Part shown: piece by piece, positions 9,057-17,529 of the stretch
Position numbering within the stretch: position 1 is the first letter of the stretch
How the letters are laid out: each line of letters starts with the position of its first letter
Origin: Bog-950 sp044225825
Lineage (GTDB): Bacteria; Bacteroidota; Bacteroidia; Chitinophagales; LD1
Reading direction: 5' to 3'
Assembly (NCBI GenBank): GCA_044225825.1
Contig: JBGAIB010000002.1
Location: forward strand, 62,001 to 126,000
Length of the DNA: 64,000 bases
The notes under the pieces: model-generated
Told to the model about the DNA's origin: nothing
The model's database searches: none
What the model saw: only the letters and a program-made list of their open reading frames with translations
Program-made: the position numbers and the translations under genes

Positions 9057-10085
9057 TTACTCGTCCATCAGGAAGGTAAACTTGCCAATATTTTTTAATG
9101 CAATACCGGTTCCACGCACCACCGCACGCAGTGGATCTTCGGCCACATGCACAGGCAACTTTGTTTTTTGACTGATACGCTTATCTAAACCGCGCAACAG
9201 GGCACCGCCACCTGTAAGATATAAACCGGTTTTAAAGATATCCGCTGCCAGTTCCGGAGGAGTAGTTTCCAGCGCCTTCAGTATCGCTTCTTCAATCTTC
9301 GAAATGCTCTTATCGATAGCGTGGGCGATTTCTGAATACGAAACAATAATCTGTTTAGGAATACCGGTCATCAAGTCGCGGCCGTTCACCGGGAAATCAT
9401 CCGGCGGAATATCAATATCTGTAAGCGCCGAGCCTACATTAATCTTAATCAGTTCAGCCGTACGTTCACCAATCAACATATTATGTTGACGACGCATGTA
9501 ATCAACAATGTCCAGCGTAAATTCATCACCGGCCACACGTATACTCTGATCGCATACAATTCCGCTAAGCGCTATTACCGCAATTTCAGTAGTGCCGCCG
9601 CCGATGTCGATGATCATGTTGCCGTTGGGCTCTTCTACGTCAATACCTATACCGATGGCGGCTGCCATGGGTTCGTGAATCATCTTCACCTCCTGCCCGC
9701 CGGCTTGTTCAGCCGAATCCTTTACCGCACGCTTCTCTACTTCGGTGATACCCGAAGGGATGCAGATAACCATACGGTAGCGCGGAGGAAACAGTGGTTT
9801 CTTTTTGTCGTAGATCATCTGAATCATCTCCCGTATCATGCTTTCTGCTGCTTTAAAGTCGGCGATAACGCCATCTTTTAGCGGACGAACGGTTTTGATG
9901 TTCTCGTGGGTTTTTTCGTGCATTTGCATGGCGCGCTTACCCACCGCAATAACCTTATCGGTACGGCGGTCGATAGCCACAATGCTGGGCTCGTCTACCA
10001 CCACTTTATCTCCGTGAATAATTAATGTATTTGCAGTGCCAAGGTCAATGGCAATTTCTTGTGTAAGGAAGTTAAATAAGGCCAT
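9057..10085 (-). CDS. mreB: Actin-like cell-shape protein MreB
   Basis: 342-residue actin homologue that forms membrane-bound filaments organising lateral wall growth. Clear signatures: IDLGTANTLI phosphate-1 loop, the IDIGGGTTEIAV phosphate-2 loop, HEPMAAAIG, and the GGGALLRGLD adenosine motif. Length is standard. It is the first gene of the elongasome operon, 174 nt downstream of purH; that gap contains a TACTTTG sequence on the minus strand which may be a degenerate -7 box. Confidence 0.97.
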   Translation of the reverse strand: MALFNFLTQEIAIDLGTANTLIIHGDKVVVDEPSIVAIDRRTDKVIAVGKRAMQMHEKTHENIKTVRPLKDGVIADFKAAESMIREMIQMIYDKKKPLFPPRYRMVICIPSGITEVEKRAVKDSAEQAGGQEVKMIHEPMAAAIGIGIDVEEPNGNMIIDIGGGTTEIAVIALSGIVCDQSIRVAGDEFTLDIVDYMRRQHNMLIGERTAELIKINVGSALTDIDIPPDDFPVNGRDLMTGIPKQIIVSYSEIAHAIDKSISKIEEAILKALETTPPELAADIFKTGLYLTGGGALLRGLDKRISQKTKLPVHVAEDPLRAVVRGTGIALKNIGKFTFLMDE

Positions 10086-10259
10086 GAGGCTATATAGATT
10101 CTAAGGGTTCGGCAATTAGCGGGCAAAGTAGAGAAAATCCCGAGAGAATAAACGCATGTTTTTCAACAAAAATTGCGAAAACATTAAAGGAAATTTCAAG
10201 CTGCCTTAACTGCCGTACCGCGGCCTTGTTACAACCTGCGTAAACCGTTCAGAAAATGC

Positions 10260-11786
10260 CTAATGTTTGAAGTGCCGCACACCGGTAAATACCATAGCCT
10301 GGCCCAGTTTGTTAGCTGCATCAATGCTATCCTGGTCTTTGATACTTCCACCGGGTTGGGCAATAGCTGTAATGCCTGCCTCTGCCGAAATGTTAACGCA
10401 ATCCGGGAATGGGAAAAACGCATCGCTTGCCATTACTGCACCTTTGGTATCAAAACCAAATTCAGCCGCTTTGCGGATGGCATTTTGCAGCGCATCAACC
10501 CGGCTGGTTTGGCCGCAGTTACTGCCTATAAGCTGACGGTTTTTAACAAGGGCTATGCCATTGCTTTTCAGGTGTTTAACTGCAATAATGGCAAACTCTA
10601 AATCAGCCAGTTCGGCCTCGGTTGGGGCCTTGGTGGTAACCGTTTTAAAATCGGCACGGACTTCGGCCTTATTGTCAATATCCTGCGCCAGAACGCCGTT
10701 CAACAGGCTCTTGTATTGCATTACCGGCTTAGGGCCTTTGGCGGCCTTTTGTTCCAGGATAATACGGTTCTTTTTGCTCTTCAAAATAGCGAGTGCCTCG
10801 GGCTCGTAACCCGGTGCAATCAGCACCTCAAAAAACAAGGTGTTCATCTCGTTTGCCGCAGCCACATCGATGGTGCGGTTAGCCGCAATAATACCTCCGA
10901 AGGCCGAGGTGGTATCGCAGGCAAAGGCAGCCTTGTACGCTTCGGCAATCGTGCTGCGTGTAGCCAGGCCGCAACTGTTGGTGTGCTTAATAATGGCAAT
11001 AGTAGGTTCAGTAAACTCGGCTACCAGGTTTACAGCAGCTTCTACATCCACCAGGTTATTGTAGCTTAATTCCTTGCCGTTAAGCGTAGTGAACACCTCT
11101 TCCAGATCGCCGAAAAACACACCGCGCTGGTGTGGGTTTTCGCCGTAGCGCAATACCTTGCCGCTTAGCTGACTTTGTTTGAAAACTTCAAAGTTGAATT
11201 CGCGGTTGAAGTAGTCGAAAATAAGGGTATCGTAGTGCGAACTCAGCATAAAACCGCGGGCGGCAAAACGCTTGCGGTCTTCCAGGTCGGTTTCGCCCTT
11301 TTTGCTTTGTAACAGGGCCAGTAATTCCTCGTATTCGCCCTTGCTGGAAACGATCAGGGTATCGTTAAAGTTTTTAGCCGCAGCACGTATCAGCGATATA
11401 CCGCCAATATCTATTTTCTCAATGATATCCTCTTCGCTTTTACCCGCCTTTACGGTTTCTTCGAAAGGATATAAATCCACAATTACCAGGTCCAGTTCCG
11501 GAATGCCATATTGGGCCATTTCTTTTTGGTCGCTTTCATTATCCCGGCGGCCTAAAATGCCTCCAAACACTTTCGGGTGCAGGGTTTTAACACGGCCACC
11601 TAAAATAGAGGGGTACGAAGTCAACTCCTCCACAGGTGTAACTTTTATGCCCAGTCCTTCAATAAAACTCTGGGTGCCACCGGTGCTGTAAATCTGCACG
11701 CCAAGTGCGTCTAATTCTTTAGCAATCAGGTCCAGCTTGTCCTTGTAATAAACCGAAATAAGGGCAGATTTGATTTTGCGACGCAT
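10260..11786 (-). CDS. purH: Bifunctional AICAR transformylase / IMP cyclohydrolase
   Basis: 508 residues catalysing the last two steps of purine synthesis, AICAR to FAICAR to IMP. The N-terminal MGS-like cyclohydrolase domain (about 1-185) includes STGGTQSFIEGLG and GGRVKTLHPK. The transformylase domain includes RYGENPHQRG, IKHTNSCGLA, AFGGIIAANR, SDAFFPFPDC and the end motif FTGVRHFKH. Length is slightly short of the enterobacterial enzyme but complete. It has its own promoter; purN lies a gene away, so purine genes are near but not in one operon. Confidence 0.97.
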   Translation of the reverse strand: MRRKIKSALISVYYKDKLDLIAKELDALGVQIYSTGGTQSFIEGLGIKVTPVEELTSYPSILGGRVKTLHPKVFGGILGRRDNESDQKEMAQYGIPELDLVIVDLYPFEETVKAGKSEEDIIEKIDIGGISLIRAAAKNFNDTLIVSSKGEYEELLALLQSKKGETDLEDRKRFAARGFMLSSHYDTLIFDYFNREFNFEVFKQSQLSGKVLRYGENPHQRGVFFGDLEEVFTTLNGKELSYNNLVDVEAAVNLVAEFTEPTIAIIKHTNSCGLATRSTIAEAYKAAFACDTTSAFGGIIAANRTIDVAAANEMNTLFFEVLIAPGYEPEALAILKSKKNRIILEQKAAKGPKPVMQYKSLLNGVLAQDIDNKAEVRADFKTVTTKAPTEAELADLEFAIIAVKHLKSNGIALVKNRQLIGSNCGQTSRVDALQNAIRKAAEFGFDTKGAVMASDAFFPFPDCVNISAEAGITAIAQPGGSIKDQDSIDAANKLGQAMVFTGVRHFKH

Positions 11787-11803
11787 GGGTTAAAATTTGC
11801 GCG

Positions 11804-11811
11804 CAAAAATA
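11804..11811 (-). promoter_or_regulatory. -7 promoter element of purH
   Basis: TATTTTTG on the minus strand, exact TAnnTTTG, 17 nt before the purH ATG. The transcript would begin near 11800. No purine riboswitch fold is apparent in the short leader. Confidence 0.5.
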
Positions 11812-11863
11812 AACGTAGCATCGGTGAATTAAGCTACGATTACTAACGGATGTTGATTTAGGA

Positions 11864-12730
11864 CTATTGTAACACCAATTTACCGTTAGCCCCTGGTTTG
11901 CCCTGAATCTCTAATCTCCAAAAGTAAAGCCCGCTTGACAATCCGAAGCAATTGATCTGGCTAAGGTTTTGGCCAATAGGCTCCTCCAGTACCTTATCGC
12001 CCATGGTATTAAACAAAGAAAATAAACCTTGCTCGCTGCCCTCTGCTAGCTGCAGGTTAAAATTGCCGGACGAAGGGTTCGGGTACACTATTGCCGGGGG
12101 CGTTTGCAAAGATTCATTTAAGCCAAGATAAATCCGACTTCCACAAGCAGTGCCATTTACTTTATGTACGTAAACCAATTTAATAAGTTTAACATTGAAA
12201 TGCCACATCTGCCATTGGTCCTGATAAGCACTGGGATAATAACTTTCAATAAGGCCGAGGCCCGCTCCATAAATTTCATGTCCGCTGGCACTATAGGAGT
12301 AGTGCTTCACCCACTTCGTTGTTCGGATGTTATCCGAACAAAAGGTTGTGTCAAGTCCATTTACCTGCTCACCCCAAACTGTATCAAGTGGATAAGATGG
12401 AGCCACAGTAGGCGGCAATGAACAATAAATTACACCGCCAACAGCGTAGCTCTGAGAAATTGTATCCAGTGTCCCACCGGCTTCCGAGGGAGTTGGGTGT
12501 GAATTTCTTTGTATTCTATAATCAATTTGATTTATCGTATTAGTTCGTTGAATTACCACATAGGTATAATACCCTAATGAAGTTGGGTGAAGCCCTTCTG
12601 CATTTTCTATGATATTTAGAACCAACGTGTCGCCAACATGGTAATCGAAAGCTTCGCTGGTGCTTAAGGGCATTTGGGCATTACAGACCAAAGGAGCCAG
12701 TAGCAGTAGAAGAAAAACATGTGTTTTCAT
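11864..12730 (-). CDS. T9SS type A sorting-domain protein
   Basis: 288 residues. Signal peptide MKTHVFLLLLLAPLVCNAQ, a beta-rich middle with no recognised domain, then a type A T9SS sorting domain over the last 75 residues (VYPNPSSGNFNLQL, a G-L-Y-F-W-R-L strand and KLVLQ at the end). It should be exported by Sec and then secreted or anchored through type IX secretion. The start is the ATG after which the signal peptide begins; an upstream ATG adds 8 non-signal residues. Substrate or partner cannot be predicted. Confidence 0.85.
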   Translation of the reverse strand: MKTHVFLLLLLAPLVCNAQMPLSTSEAFDYHVGDTLVLNIIENAEGLHPTSLGYYTYVVIQRTNTINQIDYRIQRNSHPTPSEAGGTLDTISQSYAVGGVIYCSLPPTVAPSYPLDTVWGEQVNGLDTTFCSDNIRTTKWVKHYSYSASGHEIYGAGLGLIESYYPSAYQDQWQMWHFNVKLIKLVYVHKVNGTACGSRIYLGLNESLQTPPAIVYPNPSSGNFNLQLAEGSEQGLFSLFNTMGDKVLEEPIGQNLSQINCFGLSSGLYFWRLEIQGKPGANGKLVLQ

Positions 12731-12734
12731 GCTC

Positions 12735-12742
12735 TGAAAATA
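12735..12742 (-). promoter_or_regulatory. -7-like element 4 nt before start codon
   Basis: TATTTTCA on the minus strand (one mismatch to TAnnTTTG), separated from the ATG at 12730 by only 4 nt. If functional, the mRNA would be essentially leaderless. Confidence 0.35.
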
Positions 12743-12757
12743 GCCTAAAAGCAAGGA

Positions 12758-13321
12758 TTAAGCAAGCAAGCCAGCTATCACCTTTGGATACCATTCGTGT
12801 TCCAGTTCTTTTACCTTTTCCGCAATTTGCTCAGGCGTTTCAGAAGCGGAGATGGCTACTTTTTTTTGTAGAATTATCTCACCCTCATCATAACGTTCAT
12901 TTACGTAATGAATACTCATTCCCGTTTCGGTTTCACCGGCCGCCAATACCGCCTCATGCACCTTTAAGCCATACATACCTGCGCCACCAAACTTAGGCAG
13001 CAATGCGGGGTGAATATTTACGATACGATTAGGAAATTTTTTAAGCAGGTAAGCCGGTACCATTTGCAGAAAACCAGCCAGCGCTATGAAGTCTACATTC
13101 AGTGCGCCCAGCAGCTTGTTCATCACCTCTTCGTTTTGTAACGCATCTTTTGAAACAATGGTGGAAATCACCTTGTGCTGGTGCGCTATTTTCAGCACGC
13201 CCGCCCTTGGGTTGCCGGTAAGCACTAACACCACCTTTACATTGGACCTATCCTTAAAATACTCAATAATAGCTTCGGCGTTTGAGCCATTACCCGAGGC
13301 AAAAATGGCGAGGTTCTTCAT
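12758..13321 (-). CDS. purN: Phosphoribosylglycinamide formyltransferase
   Basis: 187-residue GART enzyme that formylates GAR in purine synthesis using 10-formyl-THF. Visible signatures: FASGNGSNAEAI for phosphate binding, the catalytic NIHPALLPKF segment with Asn and His, and the ETGMSIHYVNERYDEGEII block carrying the catalytic Asp and cofactor site. The start at MKNLAIFASG fits the family; the longer frame adds 13 atypical residues. It stands 27 nt upstream of the T9SS cargo gene on the same strand. Confidence 0.95.
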   Translation of the reverse strand: MKNLAIFASGNGSNAEAIIEYFKDRSNVKVVLVLTGNPRAGVLKIAHQHKVISTIVSKDALQNEEVMNKLLGALNVDFIALAGFLQMVPAYLLKKFPNRIVNIHPALLPKFGGAGMYGLKVHEAVLAAGETETGMSIHYVNERYDEGEIILQKKVAISASETPEQIAEKVKELEHEWYPKVIAGLLA

Positions 13322-13468
13322 GCTGCTAAAAAACACAGAGTGGCGGCTACTTTTTAGCAAGATGTTGAAACACCCGATGTGGATAGTAAGCGCTGGGATA
13401 CACCTACCGGGATTTTAGAAGGAATTGGAGCGCAGGCAAGGCGAAAGGCTTTAGTGCCTTATCAGCTG

Positions 13469-13690
13469 CTAAGGCACCGGATCGTAACCGCTGCCGCCAA
13501 ACGGATGGCAACGCGAAATTCGTTTAAGGGTAAGCCAGCCACCTTTTAGGGGGCCGTATTTGGTGATGGCCTGTATGCCATATTCGCTGCAGGTTGGGGT
13601 ATACCGGCAGCTTGGCGGTAAAATGGGTGATAAAAAAATGCGATACAGCTTAATAATGCCGATAAACAACAGGCTTAGCGGGTTTTTCAT
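13469..13690 (-). CDS. yidD: Membrane protein insertion efficiency factor YidD
   Basis: 73 residues with the YidD signature CRYTPTCSEYGIQAI and GGWLTLKRISRCHPF-G-GS-GYDPVP. It assists YidC-dependent insertion of inner-membrane proteins. Its ATG overlaps the rnpA stop by 4 nt. Part of a conserved rpmH-rnpA-yidD order. A hairpin (GTGCCTTA repeated inversely) spans its stop codon at about 13456-13479 but lacks a T run. Confidence 0.94.
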   Translation of the reverse strand: MKNPLSLLFIGIIKLYRIFLSPILPPSCRYTPTCSEYGIQAITKYGPLKGGWLTLKRISRCHPFGGSGYDPVP

Positions 13691-14187
13691 GGATTCAGTT
13701 TATTCAGGCAATATTGAATGGCTGCTATGGTTTCGGACAGGGTGGCTAATTTGCGGCCTTTAAAAACCCACATCATGGCCAATTGCTTTTGTGCCTCCGC
13801 CAACCTGGTATACAGGGGTAGTTTGTTCTGCCGGTAAGCTTCGCGCATCAGGCGCTTCATACGGTTGCGGTCAACCGCATGTTTAAAGTGCCGCTTAGGC
13901 ACCGAAAACCCTGTTTGCGCAGGATACATCACCTGCAGGGGCGTGGCTAAATAAACAAGGGTAAACCCGCTTTTACTAACAGATTTACCCTCCTTAAAAA
14001 GCTGATCAATCAGCTTTCGGCTTTTTAACTTCTCGGACCTTCCGAATGTATTTTTACCTGCCAGTTTGCTTATATCAAACGCGGCAAAAGATACAGAACG
14101 GTCAAGACTACTTAAGTCTTTTCTCGTCTGATACCGTGAGTTTCTTTCTTCCCCGGCTTCTTCTGCGTGCAAGAACTTTTCTTCCAT
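13687..14187 (-). CDS. rnpA: RNase P protein component, start nested in rpmH
   Basis: Protein subunit of RNase P, which removes tRNA 5' leaders. The RNR motif is present in DRNRMKRLMREAYR and the conserved domain starts near residue 46 (TFGRSEKLKSRKL). The only ATG upstream of that domain in this frame is at 14187, inside rpmH; between the rpmH stop and the domain there is no ATG, GTG or TTG. The protein therefore either carries a ~45-residue extension read from rpmH in another frame, or uses a rare start such as CTG or ATA. Overlap with rpmH is 80 nt. Confidence 0.88.
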   Translation of the reverse strand: MEEKFLHAEEAGEERNSRYQTRKDLSSLDRSVSFAAFDISKLAGKNTFGRSEKLKSRKLIDQLFKEGKSVSKSGFTLVYLATPLQVMYPAQTGFSVPKRHFKHAVDRNRMKRLMREAYRQNKLPLYTRLAEAQKQLAMMWVFKGRKLATLSETIAAIQYCLNKLNP

Positions 14188-14263
14188 TTTTAGTGCTCAT
14201 TCTTTCTCTAAAGCCGTGCTTGTTTTTTCTCTTTCTGCGGCTAGGTTGAAATGTCCGTTTCAT
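14108..14263 (-). CDS. rpmH: 50S ribosomal protein bL34
   Basis: A 51-residue, highly basic protein beginning MKRTFQPSRRKRKNKHGF with the NGRKVLARRRSRGRKKL core of bL34. Length is standard for this phylum (50-53). It binds the 23S rRNA near the exit tunnel. The 3' half overlaps the rnpA reading frame by 80 nt. It is preceded by a promoter with a leader of about 117 nt, and rnpA and yidD follow in the same operon. Confidence 0.95.
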   Translation of the reverse strand: MKRTFQPSRRKRKNKHGFRERMSTKNGRKVLARRRSRGRKKLTVSDEKRLK

Positions 14264-14386
14264 CTGTGTATTTTGATTTTAAATGGCCGGATGCAATTCG
14301 CCCCAGTTGATGCATACTTCTTTGTATACCTCGCTCTTTGGCTTATTTCACCCGCTAAACTTATTTCTTTTCCGTTTAAGGGACGG

Positions 14387-14417
14387 CAAAAGTATTCCAA
14401 TTTCTCACAAAAACAAG
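14387..14417 (-). promoter_or_regulatory. Promoter of rpmH-rnpA-yidD
   Basis: On the minus strand CTTG (14417-14414), 19 nt spacer, TACTTTTG (14394-14387). Both boxes and the spacing fit the Bacteroidota consensus. The start would be near 14383. Confidence 0.6.
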
Positions 14418-14483
14418 CTAAAAAGCGCGCGGATATTGGGTTTTAGCGCTCTAAAGTGGGTTTTTGTGGCAGTTCGGGGCTTC

Positions 14484-16046
14484 TTAGTTGTTCATCGCCA
14501 CTAAAAACTCCTCATTGCTCTTGGTTCCTCTCATATTCTGCATCAGGAAGTTCATCGCCTCTTCAGCAGTCATATCGGCGGTGTGGTTACGCAGCACATA
14601 CATACGGCTGATCACCTCTTTGCTTAATAACAGGTCGTCGCGACGGGTGCTGGAAGCCACGATATCGATAGCAGGGTAAATACGCTTGTTGCTCAGTTTG
14701 CGCTCCAATTGTAATTCCATGTTACCGGTACCTTTAAATTCTTCAAAGATCACCTCATCCATCTTTGAGCCGGTATCGATAAGCGCTGTAGCCAGGATGG
14801 TTAATGAACCGCCGTTTTCGATTTTACGGGCAGCACCAAAAAACTGCTTGGGTTTCTGCATGGCATTAGCTTCTACACCACCTGAAAGCACCTTGCCGGA
14901 AGCAGGAGCCACCGTGTTATGCGCACGGGCTAAGCGGGTGATAGAATCCAAAAGAATTACCACATCGTGGCCGCATTCCACCAAACGCTTGGCTTTTTGC
15001 AATACAATGTTCGATACTTTAACGTGTTTGTCAGCAGGCTCATCAAAGGTAGAGGCAATAACCTCGGCTTTAACGCTGCGTTCCATATCGGTAACTTCTT
15101 CCGGACGTTCGTCAATCAACAATACAATCAAGTAAACCTCAGGGTGGTTGGTGGCAATAGCATTGGCTATTTCCTTTAATATGGTGGTTTTACCCGTTTT
15201 AGGTTGCGCCACAATCATACCCCGCTGACCTTTACCTATTGGGGTAAACAGATCAATGATACGGGTGGTAATGTTAGAAGGCGTAGTAAACAGGTTCAGT
15301 TTTTCGTGCGGAAACAGCGGTGTCAGGTAATCAAATGACACGCGGTCGCGGATTTCCTCCGGTAAGCGGCCGTTAATGGTATCTACCTTCAGCAGGGCAA
15401 AATATTTTTCGCCTTGTTTCGGCGGACGGATGTAACCGCTTACGGTATCACCGGTTTTAAGGCCAAACAGTTTAATCTGCGATGGTGATACATAAATATC
15501 ATCGGGCGAAGAAAGATAACTGTAATCCGAAGAGCGCAGGAAGCCATAGCCATCAGGCATCATTTCCAGCACACCTTCACCTTCAATAGTAGCATCCGAC
15601 TCTACGCTAAAAATTTCTTTTTTACGGAAGTCTTCGTGGCCACGGCCCTCGTTGTTGCCGTTGTTGTCGTTATTGCCTTCGCTGTAATCTTGCTGTGGCT
15701 GCTCCTCATTTGCTACAGGGCGGGCCACTTCGCGCTTAATAGGTGTTTGTATCTGCTCCGCTTCTTCTTCCTCTGCAGCAGGTTCTGCTTCAGGTTCCGC
15801 TGTTTTTTCAGCCTTCTTTTTCAAATCCGGATCAATAGGCTTGCGGGCGCGGGTTTTCTTTTTGTCCTTGTCTTTAGGCGCTTCTTCACTGGCGGCCTGT
15901 AATTCGGGGCTGAGAGCCTGGGCGTCAAGTATTTTAAGGATGATAGCTTGCTTTTCGAGTTTATCGGTGCCCTTGATTTTTAGTTTTTCGGCAATCTCCT
16001 TCAGTTCAGGCAGGATCATGTCATTCAACTGCAAAATGTCGTACAT
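14484..16046 (-). CDS. rho: Transcription termination factor Rho
   Basis: 520 residues. Rho N-terminal SAP-like domain (about 1-50), then a low-complexity insertion at about 51-143 rich in E, K, P, Q and N, a cold-shock-like RNA-binding domain with GYGFLRS, and the ATPase motor with the Walker A QPKTGKTT near 280-290, LIDERPEEVTD and VILLDSITRLARA. Rho ends RNA synthesis at unstructured C-rich sites. The insertion is typical of Bacteroidota Rho and in Bacteroides is reported to drive condensate formation. The 5' region is long (over 300 nt to the divergent gene). Confidence 0.96.
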   Translation of the reverse strand: MYDILQLNDMILPELKEIAEKLKIKGTDKLEKQAIILKILDAQALSPELQAASEEAPKDKDKKKTRARKPIDPDLKKKAEKTAEPEAEPAAEEEEAEQIQTPIKREVARPVANEEQPQQDYSEGNNDNNGNNEGRGHEDFRKKEIFSVESDATIEGEGVLEMMPDGYGFLRSSDYSYLSSPDDIYVSPSQIKLFGLKTGDTVSGYIRPPKQGEKYFALLKVDTINGRLPEEIRDRVSFDYLTPLFPHEKLNLFTTPSNITTRIIDLFTPIGKGQRGMIVAQPKTGKTTILKEIANAIATNHPEVYLIVLLIDERPEEVTDMERSVKAEVIASTFDEPADKHVKVSNIVLQKAKRLVECGHDVVILLDSITRLARAHNTVAPASGKVLSGGVEANAMQKPKQFFGAARKIENGGSLTILATALIDTGSKMDEVIFEEFKGTGNMELQLERKLSNKRIYPAIDIVASSTRRDDLLLSKEVISRMYVLRNHTADMTAEEAMNFLMQNMRGTKSNEEFLVAMNN

Positions 16047-16359
16047 GCTTGGAATGTTTGTTGTTAAAACGTTGTATTAAAAAATTTCACCAGAGTTTAT
16101 TTGTTTGGTGCAGGTGGCACTATACGGCCCTATAAAATCATTTTATGCGTTCGGAACTTTGGTAACTGTAAAGTTTTGAGAGAATAAAACGATTACCTGC
16201 GGGAACTATCGTTTGCGATAACTATGCAATGTTAGGCAATGTTTTCTAAACTCCAAATTTTTTTTCCCCGGCACAGCCCGCCTCTGCTATAAGGTTTGTT
16301 AACAAACCGCAGGCGTATGACAGCAGTAGGGCTATGGGCAAATTTGGCCCCGTGTTTGT
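16047..16359 (-). other. Divergent intergenic region upstream of rho
   Basis: About 310 nt with no open frame. It must hold the rho promoter, but no exact TAnnTTTG is found on the minus strand. A T-rich stretch lies at about 16257-16266. Rho leaders are often autoregulatory in other bacteria; here no specific structure could be assigned by eye. Confidence 0.4.
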
Positions 16360-16367
16360 TATTTTAG
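16360..16367 (+). promoter_or_regulatory. -7-like element 5 nt before start codon
   Basis: TATTTTAG, one mismatch to TAnnTTTG, ends 5 nt before the ATG at 16373, again predicting a leaderless or nearly leaderless mRNA. Confidence 0.35.
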
Positions 16368-16372
16368 CCTCT

Positions 16373-16894
16373 ATGAAAAATTACATAGGGCTATTTCTTA
16401 TTTTTTCTGTTTTTACTGCATTCGGACAAAGCAATTTTCAGTCGCAGCTAACAAAGTTGGTGGAAGGCTATCCTACCAATTTTGAGCAATTGAAAGGCGA
16501 AAAGGAGGTGTCGAAAAAAGATACCAGCCGCATCTCCTGGAAATGCAAAGCAGCTATCGATAGTGCTGCTGAAACCTACATTGCTAAAATTTACCCGAAG
16601 GATAAATATCCTGCCCTGTTAGTACGTTACGAAAACACGGAAGTAAAAAGCGTTGCCGACGCACAATACAAAAACCTGATTCAAAAAATAAAGGCGTTCA
16701 AAATAAAAGGAGTATCGCTTACAGTAACCGAAGGTAAGGATGCCTATAAAACCTACACCAACTTTGCCTTTGCCCCAGGCAAAGCGCCCAAGGGTTACGA
16801 AAACATGGTGATACAGGTAAAGTTTACGGACCATGCCTTTAGTGGCGATTTCCATTTTTACTCGGTAGGTATAGCTATTTTCAGGAATACTTAA
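16373..16894 (+). CDS. Small secreted protein, function unknown
   Basis: 173 residues with a signal peptide (MKNYIGLFLIFSVFTAFGQ). The mature part is a mixed alpha/beta domain with a WKCKAAIDSAAETYIAKIY helix and a C-terminal run of strands (MVIQVKFTDHAF, FHFYSVGIAIF). I do not recognise the family. The upstream in-frame ATG at 16334 would add 13 residues without signal character. Its stop codon overlaps the stop of the convergent metallohydrolase gene by 3 nt. Confidence 0.75.
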   Translation: MKNYIGLFLIFSVFTAFGQSNFQSQLTKLVEGYPTNFEQLKGEKEVSKKDTSRISWKCKAAIDSAAETYIAKIYPKDKYPALLVRYENTEVKSVADAQYKNLIQKIKAFKIKGVSLTVTEGKDAYKTYTNFAFAPGKAPKGYENMVIQVKFTDHAFSGDFHFYSVGIAIFRNT

Positions 16895-17529
16895 CTAATC
16901 AGATGCGCCACATCTTTTAGCCTAAAGGGTGCCCCGTGTCCGGGATAAAAAATAGTTTCATCACTAAATAACTGCGGCAACAACTGCAGGGAATGGTCAA
17001 GCAATTCCGCATTGCCTCCCGGTAAATCGGTACGGCCCTTTCCGGCAAGCATCAGCAAGTCGCCGATAAACGCAAAGTTGCTGCCGCTAAACACTACACT
17101 GCCGTTGGTGTGCCCCGGTAAATGATGTATTTGCAAAGTTCCACCGGCAAATGGTAAACCTGCCTCCGGGTCCAGCATTAACACCTCCCTGGGGGCAGTT
17201 ATTTTATTTTTATCAAAAACCAGCGCGTAGTTGGGCGCCTGCTTCAATAATGTCACATCTTTTGGGTGCACCAGGCAGGGCAGTTGCAGCAGGTCCGAAA
17301 GCTGCGCGGCGGCGGCCACATGATCGTGATGCGCATGTGTTAGCAAAATATAAACAGCTGTTGCCTGCTTTTGCTGTAACAAGGCTGCTATTTCCTCTGC
17401 ACCTCCTCCGGGATCAACAACCAGCGCCACTTGCAATGCGGGGTGTAACAACACATAGGCGTTTTCGCGCCAGCGGGTGTAGCCTTCCAATTGATATATC
17501 TCAAAGGGTGGATGGTTGTATAGTTGCAT
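16891..17529 (-). CDS. MBL-fold metallohydrolase, glyoxalase II-like
   Basis: 212 residues with a complete two-metal site: H65-x-H67-x-D69-H70 in THAHHDH, H140 in LPGHTNG, D157 in FIGDLLM and H198 in PGHGAP. This is the glyoxalase II-like MBL group, which hydrolyses thioesters and related bonds. Its ATG overlaps the SDR stop by one base (TAATG), so it is translationally coupled. Beside an ACP and a ketoacyl-reductase-like SDR, an acyl-thioesterase role is attractive, but that is inference. The longer frame upstream overlaps the SDR and was rejected. Confidence 0.85.
   Translation of the reverse strand: MQLYNHPPFEIYQLEGYTRWRENAYVLLHPALQVALVVDPGGGAEEIAALLQQKQATAVYILLTHAHHDHVAAAAQLSDLLQLPCLVHPKDVTLLKQAPNYALVFDKNKITAPREVLMLDPEAGLPFAGGTLQIHHLPGHTNGSVVFSGSNFAFIGDLLMLAGKGRTDLPGGNAELLDHSLQLLPQLFSDETIFYPGHGAPFRLKDVAHLIS

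Noticed and set aside
11787..11803. Purine riboswitch before purH
   Set aside because: The predicted leader is only about 15 nt, too short for an aptamer.
13456..13479. Hairpin at the end of yidD as a terminator
   Set aside because: The 8-bp stem is perfect and includes the stop codon, but no T run follows on the minus strand.
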